This document shows, in pieces, positions 1 through 11,791 of a stretch of DNA of 64,000 nt (position 1 is the stretch's first letter; each line of letters starts with the position of its first letter). The notes beneath the pieces were generated by a model, which saw only the letters and a list, made by a program, of their open reading frames with translations, did not search any database and had not been told where the DNA came from. The position numbers and the translations under genes are program-made. The DNA is from Membranipora membranacea (lineage: Eukaryota > Bryozoa > Gymnolaemata > Cheilostomatida > Membraniporidae), in assembly GCA_914767715.1 (NCBI GenBank), contig OU612070.1, forward strand, positions 28,446,025 through 28,510,024, given 5' to 3'.

Positions 1-357
1 AACCAGCCAATAGCAGCAATGAACTATACCTTTAGTTCAGTTCAGTTCATTGATAGCAGTAAAGCTAATTTCTTTCATCAAACTTGATTTCCATAAATAA
101 AAAAACCAAGAATCAGAGATTGACTTTTTTTTTATCTTTTGATTTCTCCTTTTGGAACACAAAAAAAGTTGACTTTTGATCTTTTTTGCAACCTTGTGAA
201 AAAAATGATACTAAATCTCTTCATATTATGAACTCAAACTCAACTGTCGATGCTTCTTATCTGTAAAATTAGATTAATTAAACATGATACCATGAGTCAC
301 ACAAGCTTAGACCTCAATTAGCCAAATGAATTGGAGATTTATGTGCTGGTAAAACAA

Positions 358-363
358 TTTATT
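358..363 (-). terminator. possible polyadenylation signal of the transporter gene
   Basis: The minus strand reads AATAAA here, about 700 bases downstream of the transporter stop codon. It is a candidate polyadenylation signal, but the region is AT-rich and the motif could occur by chance. Confidence 0.3.
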
Positions 364-675
364 TTGTATATCGTTCACACATACATAATACATAAATATA
401 TTGCATCCCACAGTCTCAACATTCACTGTTACATACGACCTTTACATCCATCTTTCTATTAAACGTATTATTGATTAAAATATGTGAGTCAACTACAGGT
501 TTACCATCATATACGGTGGGTAACAATCTCATCACTAAAAGTATGGTTGAGATACGATAGAGACCAAAGTGAATGCAAGTCAAAAACAGCGAAAAAATGG
601 ATTTGATTTGAGTATTTTCTACCATTCATACTATAATATAAACCAGAATACCAATAATGAGTTTACGGTATATTG

Positions 676-1040
676 ATCGAGCTGCCAAGAAGATTTATGC
701 TAAAATAAAACAATACTAAAAAAAATTGTATGATGCCATCAGCTAGTGCAGGACTCTCAACCTGACTGGAAACAATCAAGAGTCAAACTACAGCTCTGTG
801 AAGTCACCCATAATAGGCAGGCTACGAGGAGATATTCTCTGAGAAATCTCAAAAAAGCCAGGAGCATAACTTAAATATTAATAGTGTGTAAATGTAGGAA
901 TGTAGAATATAGTTCATCGATGGAGCTGCCAAGAAGGTAAATACCCACAATAAAGCTAAATGAAGAAATGCAGTAAAAGATTGCTTTGGTGCAGTCAGAT
1001 GGCGCAGGTGTTTCAACCTGACAGGAAGTAATCAATACAA
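676..1040. repeat. local direct duplication, two diverged units about 235 bp apart
   Basis: Two related segments (about 676-790 and 912-1040) share GAGCTGCCAAGAAG followed by a similar run ending in CAACCTGAC, a G-rich piece and AATCAA. They lie just downstream of the transporter stop codon, so they would fall in its 3' untranslated region. Bases 1-675 are otherwise AT-rich with no gene seen. Confidence 0.5.
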
Positions 1041-1069
1041 CACAGTTATGGCCCTCGCTAAGCTCTGAC

Positions 1070-4000
1070 CTAGTCCTCTGGTTGACTGCTGAGTTTAGTG
1101 ATGTATACCTCTGTGTCTGTGCTGCTGTAACGCTTCACCTCCATCAGTTCTTTGATGGCGAAAGGTAGGTACATACAAATTGAACCAATGTGCTCGACAC
1201 TGATTGCAATCAGTCCGACAGCAAATCCAACCTCTACCTGCAGATACACTGCAATATAATTAGAAAAAAAAGGCTTTAGTGAAAATTTAAGATGTATCAC
1301 ATTCTAAGAAGGTCCTGTGTCCTGACCACTTCCTTCTCTGACTGACATGCAGCGTACAGAAAAATACAGTCAGCTCAGATATCCTTTTATTCACCGAATG
1401 GTTTTTGTGACTGGATATGTGGCTGTCATGACGCGGCAGGCATCATAGAGGACCTCCCCTGTTCGCATGTCTTCAGGACGCCTCTGAAGTAGTCTATGCA
1501 CATGTGCGATAACCTGTGATATATATATATGATATCAGGCCACTGTACTGCATTGATCTTTCATAACAACTTTCTGTATCAGTCATGGGCTTTTGAAAGT
1601 CATACAACTGGTGGAAATTTGTAACACAAGAGATGAAACCTTTTAATACTGAAGCAACTGAACTTTGAAGCAACTTTAGCCACTGTATATTTATATGAAT
1701 TAAATGGACCAGTAAGTTATGAAACAGAGACATCTTTTAAGCTGGATAATACCATATACTTCCTTCCTCCTCTTACTGTTGAAGTCCAGTACTACCCTCC
1801 CTGCCTCTCGACGGCAGATTACGCTGAGATTTAAAAGAACAGTAATGCAAAACGTTTCCAATAGTAAATGCTGAACTTTTCTAAGTCAACTTACAAATCA
1901 GGTACGGCGTAATGACTCCACTGATACCGCACACCACATTAAATAGCATGTACAAAGTAAGAACATGAGGAGGCGAGGCCACCTCGATGCATACAGGAAA
2001 CAAATTGCTGATATAGAGACTCCGGGCCAGTCCATAGGCAGCTATTAGTGCAGTGTATCCAGCTGTGAAAGAGCAGAGAACTTTGCATTACTTGATAGGT
2101 TGTGCGTCACTTGGCCTGCCCTTGGTGACTCGCATGTTGACGATCACTCAAGAGGTATCTATGTTGCCTGTTGCCTGGGCCGGAGGCGGGGGGGAGGGGT
2201 GTTTCTTTCAATTAACAATCTTTAACTGATCGACCATTGCTGAGAGAGCAAGACCTGCTAGAGATCTTGTTGACAAATCTCACTCATTCATTGACGAAGG
2301 AACATTATACACTCTGAGTGAGCTGTTTGTAAACAAATTTGCCAGATGGAAATAAAGATCAGTAGTTAGTAGTTATCAAGATTATTGGCACGTAACATAG
2401 GACGTTATAACTGTGCTTTTCTCACCTTCGTCAAGTCCAGGCAGTAGCAGCAGCAACCACGTACAAACAGCCATGACGCACGACACCACCTGCAGCATGG
2501 AAGCTGAAAATTTGAATGCCCAAGCTAGCACAAGATATCCAACAGCAGCGACGAGCATTGCTAGTCCGTGAGCTGACATAGCTACAATAAATAAAGAATG
2601 AAATAATTAATACTTCACTAACTGTATGGGTACTACTCAACTCCCTTTTTTGCGAGACTGAAGTTATGTTCATAACAGTATTTCTGAGCTGTAAAGGTAC
2701 TTTGATATGGACATAGAAGACATGGACAATCACCCAGATTACTTCTAATGTGAAAATGTAAGTGGAGAACTGGCATTGCAGTTTGGTGATAAGGCTTAGT
2801 TTTAACAGTATGAAATTTGCTAGTTATCATCTTAAAGACAAACTTCGGGCTGCAGTACATACCTTGGTTGATCGTTTGGTCTGACATCTCCAGTTTGTAA
2901 CGAGAAAAGTCACCAATAATGGCCACCCATCCAACCAAACCGAATGTCATGGAAAATCCCGAGGCGACAAAAGCTGCACACTGAAAGTCACAAGATAAAC
3001 ATTCAATGTATTCGACTGCAGGTTATATAAAGGTTGAGAATGTTACAATGAGGTGTCCTAAGTAGTACCTACTGTTGGTCATAAGTCATTGAAGGATCCT
3101 GGAATTTGAACTTTCAATAGTAAAAGAATCGAGAAACTGAATAGGTAACACTAAACCTTCTTCAACCGCACAAATCGAGAGCGACTTTCCATGGATAGCG
3201 GTAACATGAATAATGTACCTTAGGTTTTCGTAAGATGGTAAGAAGTGAGTTGGCAGTCAGATGGCGATCGTTCAAAAGGTCCGCAATGGATTCTCCATGA
3301 TTGCTTGTCAGATAGCTTCTCAGTGAAGCTGCCGGTTTATTGCAGTCCTTGTGACCTTCCTACAATGACATACTAAGCGTTCATCATCATGTATGCGTCG
3401 GCAGCATTATGTTTAAAAGTCTTGAGTTGACCTACCTGTGTAGACGAAGCAACTTTAGCAATAATGAAGCTGAAAAATCTCAATGTCTATGGAATAAAAG
3501 GCTATTATACTCAAATAACTATCTGTAATAGGCGACTGGATTCGAACTTGTCTTTTGAAGGTCATACTTACACAGAATTCGAAATAAAATTCATCATTTA
3601 TCTATCATAACAGTCTTCAAAAATGATTAAATATGTTCTGCAACAAAAAAATGTTGACAAGTCTCATTTAACGTGATATGTCGCTTTTTCAGTACATAGG
3701 GAAGAATTTCCTCACTGAAGTAAATCAAGTACTATTGACACACAGCCTAACGATGCCTAAGAAAAGGCAAAGATGGTTAAGAACAAGATCTTATGGGTAG
3801 GTGTGTCTTTTATCGTCAGTGTTTTCCAAAGGTATAGCAACAAAGGTGAGGAGTATTTGGCAAGTACTATTGGAAGCGTGCCATGAGCGAATTTCACGGT
3901 TTGTCTAATCCACAAGCGCTATAGCTTCCAGACCAGGTGTTTAATAAAGTTGAAGGAGCACATGTTTTTGTTATTTTCAAAGGACAAATACATGAAAAAA

Positions 4001-7000
4001 GCAACATATCACGTTGAGACAGTTAGCGAACTTCTGATTTACCGTAGTATAGAGAAGGCTTCTGTGGCCTTAGCTGATTAAGCTTTGCTTGTCGTGAAAT
4101 CTGAGGTCTTTTCCAATTTCAATTTGCCTCGAGTTGCATTTGCAGAAAACAGAGCTGCAGTGCGTATGTTCATTCATGTAGAAACATTTGCAATATATTT
4201 TTTTTCAATAGCGTCGCCGGCTCCATCCTCAGCTACATGCAGAGAGGTGGGGCACATGTTAAACATGTTCCCATAATGCCACTCTCTGGAATTTCCAGGT
4301 GGGTGGAAATTCCAGGTGAGCATTGCATTTTGGGATTTTATCAATATACCCTAAAGCATGGTCTAAACTCAAGAATTACGATCACTGAAATAAAGGCCTG
4401 TTGAGATAACTTACGGGCTACGCTGGGTATTATATATCTAGGGGTCTAACTGCCACTGTAAAGTGAGTCTATCAGGGATAAGAGATTACAAAATTATATT
4501 CAACCAAAGCTAGCAAGAAAATGTTGTCATTCACATTCAATCACTTATACTATCCTATCCAATCATATCTTTTCTATTAACACTTTAAACACCATAATAC
4601 ACCATCTCTTGCTCTTCATATATTTTCTTCTTTTAAACACCTTACCTTTATCTTGACATCAACTGCTGTCCCTTTCTCTAGCGTTCCGCTATCCTGCCCG
4701 TGCAAGTTTGCCAACAAGAGAGACAAGCTAGAATGGCGCTTTATCATCATCTTCTTGCTGAAAGAGTAAGGTGATTATATATAGTGATTTAGGAGTGATA
4801 TCCGTGATATTAAATATTACCATCGTGAGAAAGATTCTTTCCTTTTACATTAATGCCCTCAAAGCATCAATTATGACTTTGTGTAAGCAGCTGAGATTTT
4901 GGCAGTGGTTGAACATATTTTGAAACGTTAAGTGAACTGAAGAACTTAAAGTAGTGCGTACTGTGTGTTTCAGGGTCTATTCCTTTAAATAATTATGGTC
5001 AAAGCAATCTCGAATTTTGACAATATGTCTAGTAGCGTCCACTTTTGAACAAAAACAGTGGATATTGTCTTCATGTCACTTCTATCATCAAATATTTAAT
5101 GCTGAATTTGACACAAGTTACTTACCTTTTGGCGACTGGAATGTCATCAGCATCTTTGGGGGTTGAAGGCGCATCAGCTTCAGTTGGAGTTGATTGTTCA
5201 TTAGAATTTTTATGACTTTTTGCGTCTTCCTCCATTTGGCTGAGTGTCGCAGTTGAAGCCACTTCAAACATCCCCTTTCTACCAGCTGAAGAACAGAAAA
5301 GATTTGTGACTGACTATGGATTATATGTTGACAATCAATCAGTCAACGTATGGTGAGGGTATAGTGCCAACTGACCAGACTTGCGCATGTGAAAATAAAT
5401 ACAGATTTGTACAGTTAATGTGTTCTGAAACACAAAACTTTCTGATCAGCCCAGGGATTACCCACATGGGCGTTTGATAACATAAGGAGAACTCCCCTGA
5501 TGGGCAAGAGATACCTAGATTAAGACTCACCTTGAATTTTCAGTGAGTATCTTGGCTGTTTTGTGTTGTCTTCCTCCGAGTCCTCGTGTGATCTTGGAAT
5601 GTAGAAGAATCCACAAACTATGTTTACCAACAAAAGGCCGGAGCACAGTATCTTACAGTTCATATAGCCCAGTTGAGCGATTCCTTCTCCTGAAAAATAT
5701 TGTAATATGAGCATATTTGTGCATAACAGAGAAATCAAAGTTCATTCTCAGCTACTGTATATAGTAGCTCTCAACATGAAAATTGTAATTAATATTCACA
5801 GCCAAAAGTCAGCTTAGTTATAAAGCTTCGTATGTCTCTTAAACTGAGGTATTGGTAAATTATATCAATACCAAGACAAGTCTTCAAAAAATTCACGTGT
5901 TCTTCATTTCAGCTATTTGATCAGGCAGGTGGCAGTATTTACTACAACTGTAGATAACTGCAAGAAATGTAGTTTTCCAGGGGTTTTCCTACCTATTAGC
6001 AGTGGGAATGCAATGCAGCTGATGTTGAAGAATAGAACATTAGCAGCAACTGGTACAAGCTGCTCTCCTGGAAAATACTTGGGAAGGATGGAAAAAGTAG
6101 CTATGGTCACCATTGCACAGCCAGCACCTACAAAAAATCAATCAATCATCGATAGCTATAAAAATAGTTTGGCATCCGAAAACATATGAAAGAGATTTGT
6201 AAGCCAACAATTTTTAGACCAAACCTGTGCAGAACTGCTAAATGTGCCAAATCTTTTTTCAATTTTTTATTAAGTATTTTGATAACCTCTGATCTTTTTT
6301 TTCTATGCTATATTTTTATTAGTAGATTCTTCATAATTTAAATATTGTGCGCATACGTTTTTATCAATAATTGATACTGAATGCTTCAATAAACTAAACT
6401 AACTAAACGAAGCAAAACCACTCGATCTCTGGCTGTCTGGAATAATATAGGGACCCTGTTTAAACTAGAGCCAGTTCAATCCAGTCTTCCTTTGGGGAGC
6501 ACCCATTTTACTGGGAAACCAGTCCGGCTGAAGGTGCAGCATTTTAAATGGAGGCCATGTGTGATCAAGCCTGAAAAAACTGTGTTGTTTTGGATTCTAA
6601 TGGACTGGAAGTGATATACCATGTTTTGTCGAATCAATTTCGTTTAAAGTTGCAGTAGTAATAGGCACAAACAGATCCAGGTTTGTCCACTAAAACATCT
6701 TACCAGTGGGAAAAACATTACAATTGGCAATGCACCTCAACATTTATGGTGACAGGGTGAAACTGGTATAATCTCAGTTCTCATAGGAAATTCTGCATTT
6801 GCAAGTCATTGGTTGGCAGCCCATATGACACATGTGACTTCAAACTGTGCTTGAGAGCAGTCTAATGTATTTCTTATGTCCTTAGTTTTATGGCTGTTTT
6901 CATAAACTGATTTCATTTTGGTAAATAGCAAAGAACAAATTGAAATGATTGTTTTTCTGTTGAATAAATGGCACACGAAAGGTTTTTAACTTTTTTCATG

Positions 7001-8005
7001 CCAAAAATCACTCATATGTTGACGCTAATTTGGCCATTAATTATCCGATGAGTTAGATTTTTATGCCATGCAATCAGGTGCCAAAAAAACTGTTTTTCTT
7101 TTCATAACACATAAATCATTATATTATCTGTGACATTATTGAAGATCTGTCATTAGTTCATATAATTCTAAACCATCAGTAAATCTGGGAAGGTAATTGT
7201 AGGAGGAGATAGGTAGTAATCGATGTCTACCATTTCGTGATCCCTTATGTTATATTCTAAGTATTAAAAAGTGTACAGAAACGTACCAGTTAGAATTCCG
7301 GTGCCGACAAAAGCCATCCATCCCTGAGTGGCCACACCAAATGTAAGTTCACCAGTTGTCATCAAAAGGCCACCAAGAATCTGTAATCCTCTTTCTCCAA
7401 TCCTCTGATTTAGATAATACGCCGGCAGACCTGAAATACATCAAGTTGATTTCTGTCACCACTAAAGTTCAGATATTTAATATTTTCTGAATTAAGAAAG
7501 AACTACATCCAAAACGTGACAATAATTTTTAGCTTTGATTTGAATTGTGTTATAGACATTAGTCACACTTATTACTTAAATCTAAATCGAATTTACCATG
7601 ACATCAAAGAGAAGATCAAAGAAACCAGGCAAGATTGGACACTTCTAGACGATCTCTAAGTGTCCGGTATTCTTGTTGTCGGCCGAAAAGAACCAGTGAA
7701 ATTTTTCCGTCACCACTTGAAAGTTTTTGTAACATTTAAATCATGGTGCTATGTGGGTGATGAACCTGTCTTCATTATTTGACATAACTATACTTACATG
7801 CCAGGAAAGATATGGAAATTCCAACTGAGCCTATCTGTCCAGCGAGATGGCGATCTCCGAAGGTGTCTTCATAGTAGATCGGGTAGATATTTATAGAGGC
7901 TGTCATGTATCCAATGCCGAGAAGTTGGCACAAACATGTACTGGCCAACACTAACCAACGATACCAAGAGTAATTTGCAAGCTTTTTCTCAATTTCAAAA
8001 ACCAT
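1070..8005 (-). CDS. MFS transporter, monocarboxylate-transporter-like (SLC16-like), 11 exons
   Basis: Predicted exons in transcript order: 8005-7798, 7430-7287, 6127-5993, 5689-5531, 5285-5126, 3469-3436, 3359-3219, 2980-2863, 2581-2426, 2062-1895, 1248-1070. They total 1602 bases (533 residues plus stop); every junction has AG and GT and the phases agree, which is strong internal support. The protein shows twelve likely membrane helices in two halves. The loop after helix 2 carries a variant of the MFS motif (LNQRIGERG), and helices 4-5 include a Gly-rich GTGILTGAGCAM stretch as in monocarboxylate carriers. The loop between helices 6 and 7 is long (about residues 195-330), hydrophilic and acidic, encoded by exons 4-7. 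By family knowledge it would move a monocarboxylate or other small organic solute across a membrane; the substrate cannot be read from the sequence. Exon 6 is only 34 bp. A 5' non-coding exon may lie upstream. Confidence 0.85.
4287..4315. promoter_or_regulatory. pair of NF-kappaB-like sites in transporter intron 5
   Basis: TGGAATTTCC and TGGAAATTCC lie 17 bases apart, start to start, inside the 1.66-kb intron 5. Each matches the Rel/NF-kappaB 9-mer GGAAnTTCC-type consensus, and together they form an inverted repeat with a short loop. No other evidence of function is visible; chance or hairpin structure would also explain them. Confidence 0.25.
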
Positions 8006-8801
8006 TTTAACGGATTTAATTTATGAGTTATGTCTCTTGAGCTAGATTTCTTGTCTTACAGGCTCACCTTCCAAGCTAAGTGATCTCCCTATGGCAATCA
8101 GATCCATTTTATACCCAATCAGAATAATGACAACTCTACCAGAACGAACCAGTACCGTCCAGGATGATAATCTCAATTGAGAATAATAATATTAAATGAA
8201 ATACAACAAAAGATCAATAAAATCACAAAGCCATGTCATATTCAAAAATCTGCTTCCCTGATAATGCATTAGGTAATTAATCATTGAGTACTTTAAGGCC
8301 ATGGATATTGGCTATTGGCCATTGATAAATACAATATATATATTAACAAATCAATTGAGGAAAAGCTTTGGCAACGCACTGCACTCGTGCACGCACACAC
8401 ATTTGCAAAATTATTTGAATAATACCCGCCCGCCCGCTCGCTCGCCCCCTCGCATTGTCAATATTAGACTGAGCTCCTGTTTAATATGATCAACCCAAAC
8501 TTGACTGAACTGGAAGTGTTTTTTACAAAATAGATGAACTCGTTGTCGGGACCAGATCAAGCCAGATAGAACAAGATATGTTAGGTCATATTTGTATGGT
8601 CCAGAATGTGCAACAAGTCGAGGACATTTTTTTATATTTATAAAATTAAAGGCATGTCCTGGTGGTGTTTTGAAAAAAATACGTCAACATGTAACACCCC
8701 AGCACATGGAACAAACAGGAATATCAGAATATAGAGAGGATCAGACGTCTGAGAGATTGGTATAATTTAGTGGGTGGCTGGCTCTTCATATTTCCAGAGT
8801 C
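8006..8801. other. intergenic, no gene seen
   Basis: Between the transporter start codon and the lectin pseudo-exon there is no convincing coding potential. The stretch holds a short C-rich tract of CCCG/CTCG repeats near 8428-8452 in otherwise AT-rich DNA. Transporter promoter elements are presumably here, but none is distinct. Confidence 0.4.
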
Positions 8802-8960
8802 ACTTACCTGGATTGTCACATCGATTCAGTATCTGCACTCCTTTTATGCAATGACTTATGGGTAGATCAATTCTCAGCCCTGGTGAAGCTTTGTTAGTAG
8901 TGTTTGAGGGTATCAACAACACCTGATGCTGCATTGCCATCACCAAATAATGATCACAGA
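8802..8960 (-). pseudogene. decayed duplicate of the F-type lectin third exon
   Basis: On the minus strand, IDLPISHCIKGVQILNRC is identical over 18 residues to exon 3 of the lectin gene 1.7 kb upstream, and the splice donor after it (CAG|GTAAGTG) is preserved. The 5' part still reads like the lectin domain (FGDGNAASGVVDT) but lies in another frame and runs into a stop, so a frameshift separates the halves. No matching copies of exons 1, 2 or 4 were found beside it. It is a partial tandem duplication rather than a functional second gene. Confidence 0.75.
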
Positions 8961-9299
8961 CAGTTGCATTCAAACTGCGTTGAAATGCCTTGCAGAATAC
9001 TATCCTATTGTGTAGGAAAATAATGCGATTGTCTGCTTCCTACATGATAAACACATCTAAATGTTATCCCGGATAATGCAGCTAAAATATTTTTATTATT
9101 CATCAGAAAATAAAAAAAATAAGACTTTCCTAAAGTTGCTTTTAAACTGAAATTAATCCAAAACAAATGATCAAGTATCTCATTGCAGCTCCAATAGTTA
9201 GAGTCGTCTGGCCCTTCCAACAAGCCCCGACAAATCCAACGTGTTTTATAAAGTACTGATCTGGCAACAAGGAAGTCATGTGATCACTTTGAATTGAAT

Positions 9300-9482
9300 T
9301 GTGGGAGACTTAAACTCATCAATCCTTTGGTTGCTAGCCTTGAGATTAAGAGGGTTGCCACTTGCCTTGCTTATTTGTAATGTGGTATATTCTAGCGAAT
9401 GTTAATTTATACCTTGTACTTATACTATGAGTCATTGGTGTGCTTTGGTGATACTTGAACCAATAAATGATTGATTGATGAA
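9300..9482 (+). repeat. 3' end of a retroposon with (ATTG)n-like tail
   Basis: A stretch ending in AATAAATGATTGATTGATG resembles the microsatellite-tailed 3' ends of CR1-like LINEs and the short elements that borrow them. A similar tetranucleotide tail marks the 3' end of the minus-strand LINE near 48.6 kb. No coding portion is attached here. Confidence 0.4.
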
Positions 9483-9808
9483 TTAAAAAAAGATGCAATC
9501 CACCAAATCAACTTTTACAATACCAAACCAAAATCTCACATGTAGTAATTAAAACTGGTATATTGCTTTCTGGTTTCACTATAGTCTGAAGCCACACTGA
9601 CATCGAGACTACACCATAAACATGTGCATCTCTGTTTGTTAGAGTCAATTTAGTACAAGTATCTAACATTTCCCGTCCCTAGTTAATGAAAAGGACCTAG
9701 AGTTGTCACACCAAATTCTGATGGTACTCATGCTAAGTTATTTAATTATCTCTGTATCAAAATCTGTGATATACATGCAATAGTATATCACATAATCAGT
9801 GTGATCTA

Positions 9809-9814
9809 TTTATT
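9809..9814 (-). terminator. possible polyadenylation signal of the lectin gene
   Basis: AATAAA on the minus strand about 220 bases downstream of the lectin stop codon, at a plausible distance for 3' end formation. Confidence 0.35.
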
Positions 9815-10030
9815 TCAAACTTACCATGCTTCTGAATATGGATAATTATAATGTAAAAAACAAGCGAACATGTAAAAACTTGTAATCTAACTATCTGGAC
9901 ACACATTTTGGGCTGAGAATGATGGGCAGTTCACCAATTAGAGTCTTTAGAGTCTTCACAATGTGACACATTTCATTGTATTAGATGATCTGTCACAGAA
10001 AGGACCATATTTCAGTACAAATAAAATAGG

Positions 10031-11791
10031 TTATACCAGAATATCGACTTCTCTAACATGGAAAAACTCATTTACCTCCACAGCAGTTACCTGGACATGT
10101 TTACCATACATGGTTCTCGTACAGAGATGAGTTCTGAATATTGCTTGAGCTCCAGCAGAGTAAGAGCATTCAGATACCGAGCCGACTGTACCAAATCCAT
10201 TATCTGTCATATCAGGAGATACACTTATAAGGATGTTCTGTAGCCTATTGCATACATCTACAAGGAAAAACTGAGAATTTATGAACTACCTCGATAATTA
10301 ATGATCTCAGATGGCAATATGCATGAAGTCAGTGGGGTCAAACATGGGGAGACAAGAGGACGACTGTTAGGAAATACATACTGAGTTTCAATGCAACTAC
10401 CTCCCTAACACCAAGTATGAGGAACTAATAAAACATTCAGAGCAAAACTCCCAAACTTTCAGATCTTTAGAACTCTTTCTTTGTTCAATTCAAAGAGCTG
10501 TCTGTTTATTTTCTGAGATGACATCTCTTCATTTCATCGCCATAGTCACTTACATGGATTTTCACACCGATTCAGTATCTGTACACCTTTTATGCAGTGA
10601 CTTATGGGTAGATCAATTCTCAGCCACGGTGAAACGCTATAACCAGTGTGTGCTATAGTGTTGTTCTTGTTATCAATAGCATTTGATCCCATAAAGCCAT
10701 CGAAACTAAACGATGACGACATGGTCGCAGTCGAGCTTTCTACATATAAACCGATATTCAATTCATACATGTTATGATTTGAAAACTTACCATTGCGACA
10801 AATAGCAGTCTATGGCCTGCAATATTTACAGCATTAGCGATGATTTCTGTTCAAAGCATAAGGTTAATTATTATAATAATACTAATGATGGCATGACAAC
10901 ATGAAGGTGTATAGATCAGACCTAGTTCCAGCGCCCGTGTTGGAGCTCCAGCTTCATGCTGAACAGTGAATGCTTCAGTTCTGTTTTTCTCATCCACCAA
11001 ATCTATCAGCTGAGATACAGAAGAGCACTCAAACAGCCGACAGGTTCCTACAATTGTTATTAATATTGCATAAAATTAATTGTTCTTATATTATGCTGAC
11101 CTTAGGCGTCAGGAGAAAACTTCAATACAGGTGTCACATTGAGAACGCAAAACTACCATAACTAGAATCGGTTTTTAAAAAAATTTTATTACCTTAAAAA
11201 TAATTGCCAAGCACATTAATTAAAATTTTGTTCTGTCGCCTCTACCACTACTGTTTTTATAAGTACAAAAAAATATCTTACCAAATGACAGACAAAACAT
11301 TTGTGAAATAGAGGCTCAAGGTTACAGGTCAATTTCCTTATTATTTCCAAGCAGGTAGAGATCAGGTCAATGTTCACGCAAAACTCTTTATATATTTAAG
11401 ATTAATATTTTATATTTATTATATTTTACACTTTAAAGAACTGCATTAACAGCTCATATGATCAGAAGTTGTCCTCCTACATAATGTCGGTAATGTTTGG
11501 TCTAATCTAAATGCTGTTTGCATGTTTGTCAAGACAGATAATAAATCTTAAATTTGCAGGTAACCCCTCACCTGAACTAGAAGAATATTTGAAAGCTTCA
11601 CATTTCTGATCTGAGCAGCCTGAACAGATTAATCCACACTCAGACACGCCATGTAACTCCAGTAACTCATACGGATTATCTACCACGGTTTTCTCATTGA
11701 AAGAGACCGTTGTTACTTTAACTGTACTGATGCTGGCCCACATCTGAATAAGCGCTGTTAGAAAAACTGTCAGGATGAGAAGCGGACTCAT
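10031..11791 (-). CDS. secreted PAN/apple plus F-type lectin (fucolectin) domain protein, 4 exons
   Basis: Exons 11791-11572, 11047-10922, 10739-10554 and 10257-10031 total 759 bases (252 residues plus stop) with consistent phase-1 junctions. Residues 1-20 form a signal peptide (MSPLLILTVFLTALIQM). Residues about 24-110 look like a PAN/apple module, with the Cys-rich CGLICSGCSDQKCEAF and then TCRLFEC. Residues about 116-252 are an F-type lectin (F5/8-like) domain: SFDGFMGSNAIDN, PWLRIDLP, QILNRCENP, and a terminal strand ending REVDILV. The family's fucose-binding signature is H-x26-R-x-D-x4-R/K; here H-x26-R-x-E-x6-R can be read, so the site is altered but recognisable. By family knowledge the product would be an extracellular fucose-binding recognition protein. 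The donor of exon 2 (G|GTCTGA) is weak, so that junction is least certain. Confidence 0.8.

Noticed and set aside
1746-1830. Alternative last exon of the transporter (RVVLDFNSKRRKEVYG frame)
   Set aside because: A good acceptor in the required phase leads to an immediate stop, and it would remove the twelfth helix; the exon at 1248-1070 closes the frame and supplies that helix.
9005-9223. 72-codon minus-strand frame between lectin pseudo-exon and lectin gene
   Set aside because: Shows no similarity to the lectin domain or anything else and has no splice sites at the ends.
10780-10835. 26-bp exon between lectin exons 2 and 3
   Set aside because: It has AG and GT borders but shifts the reading phase so that the F-type lectin exon would be read out of frame.
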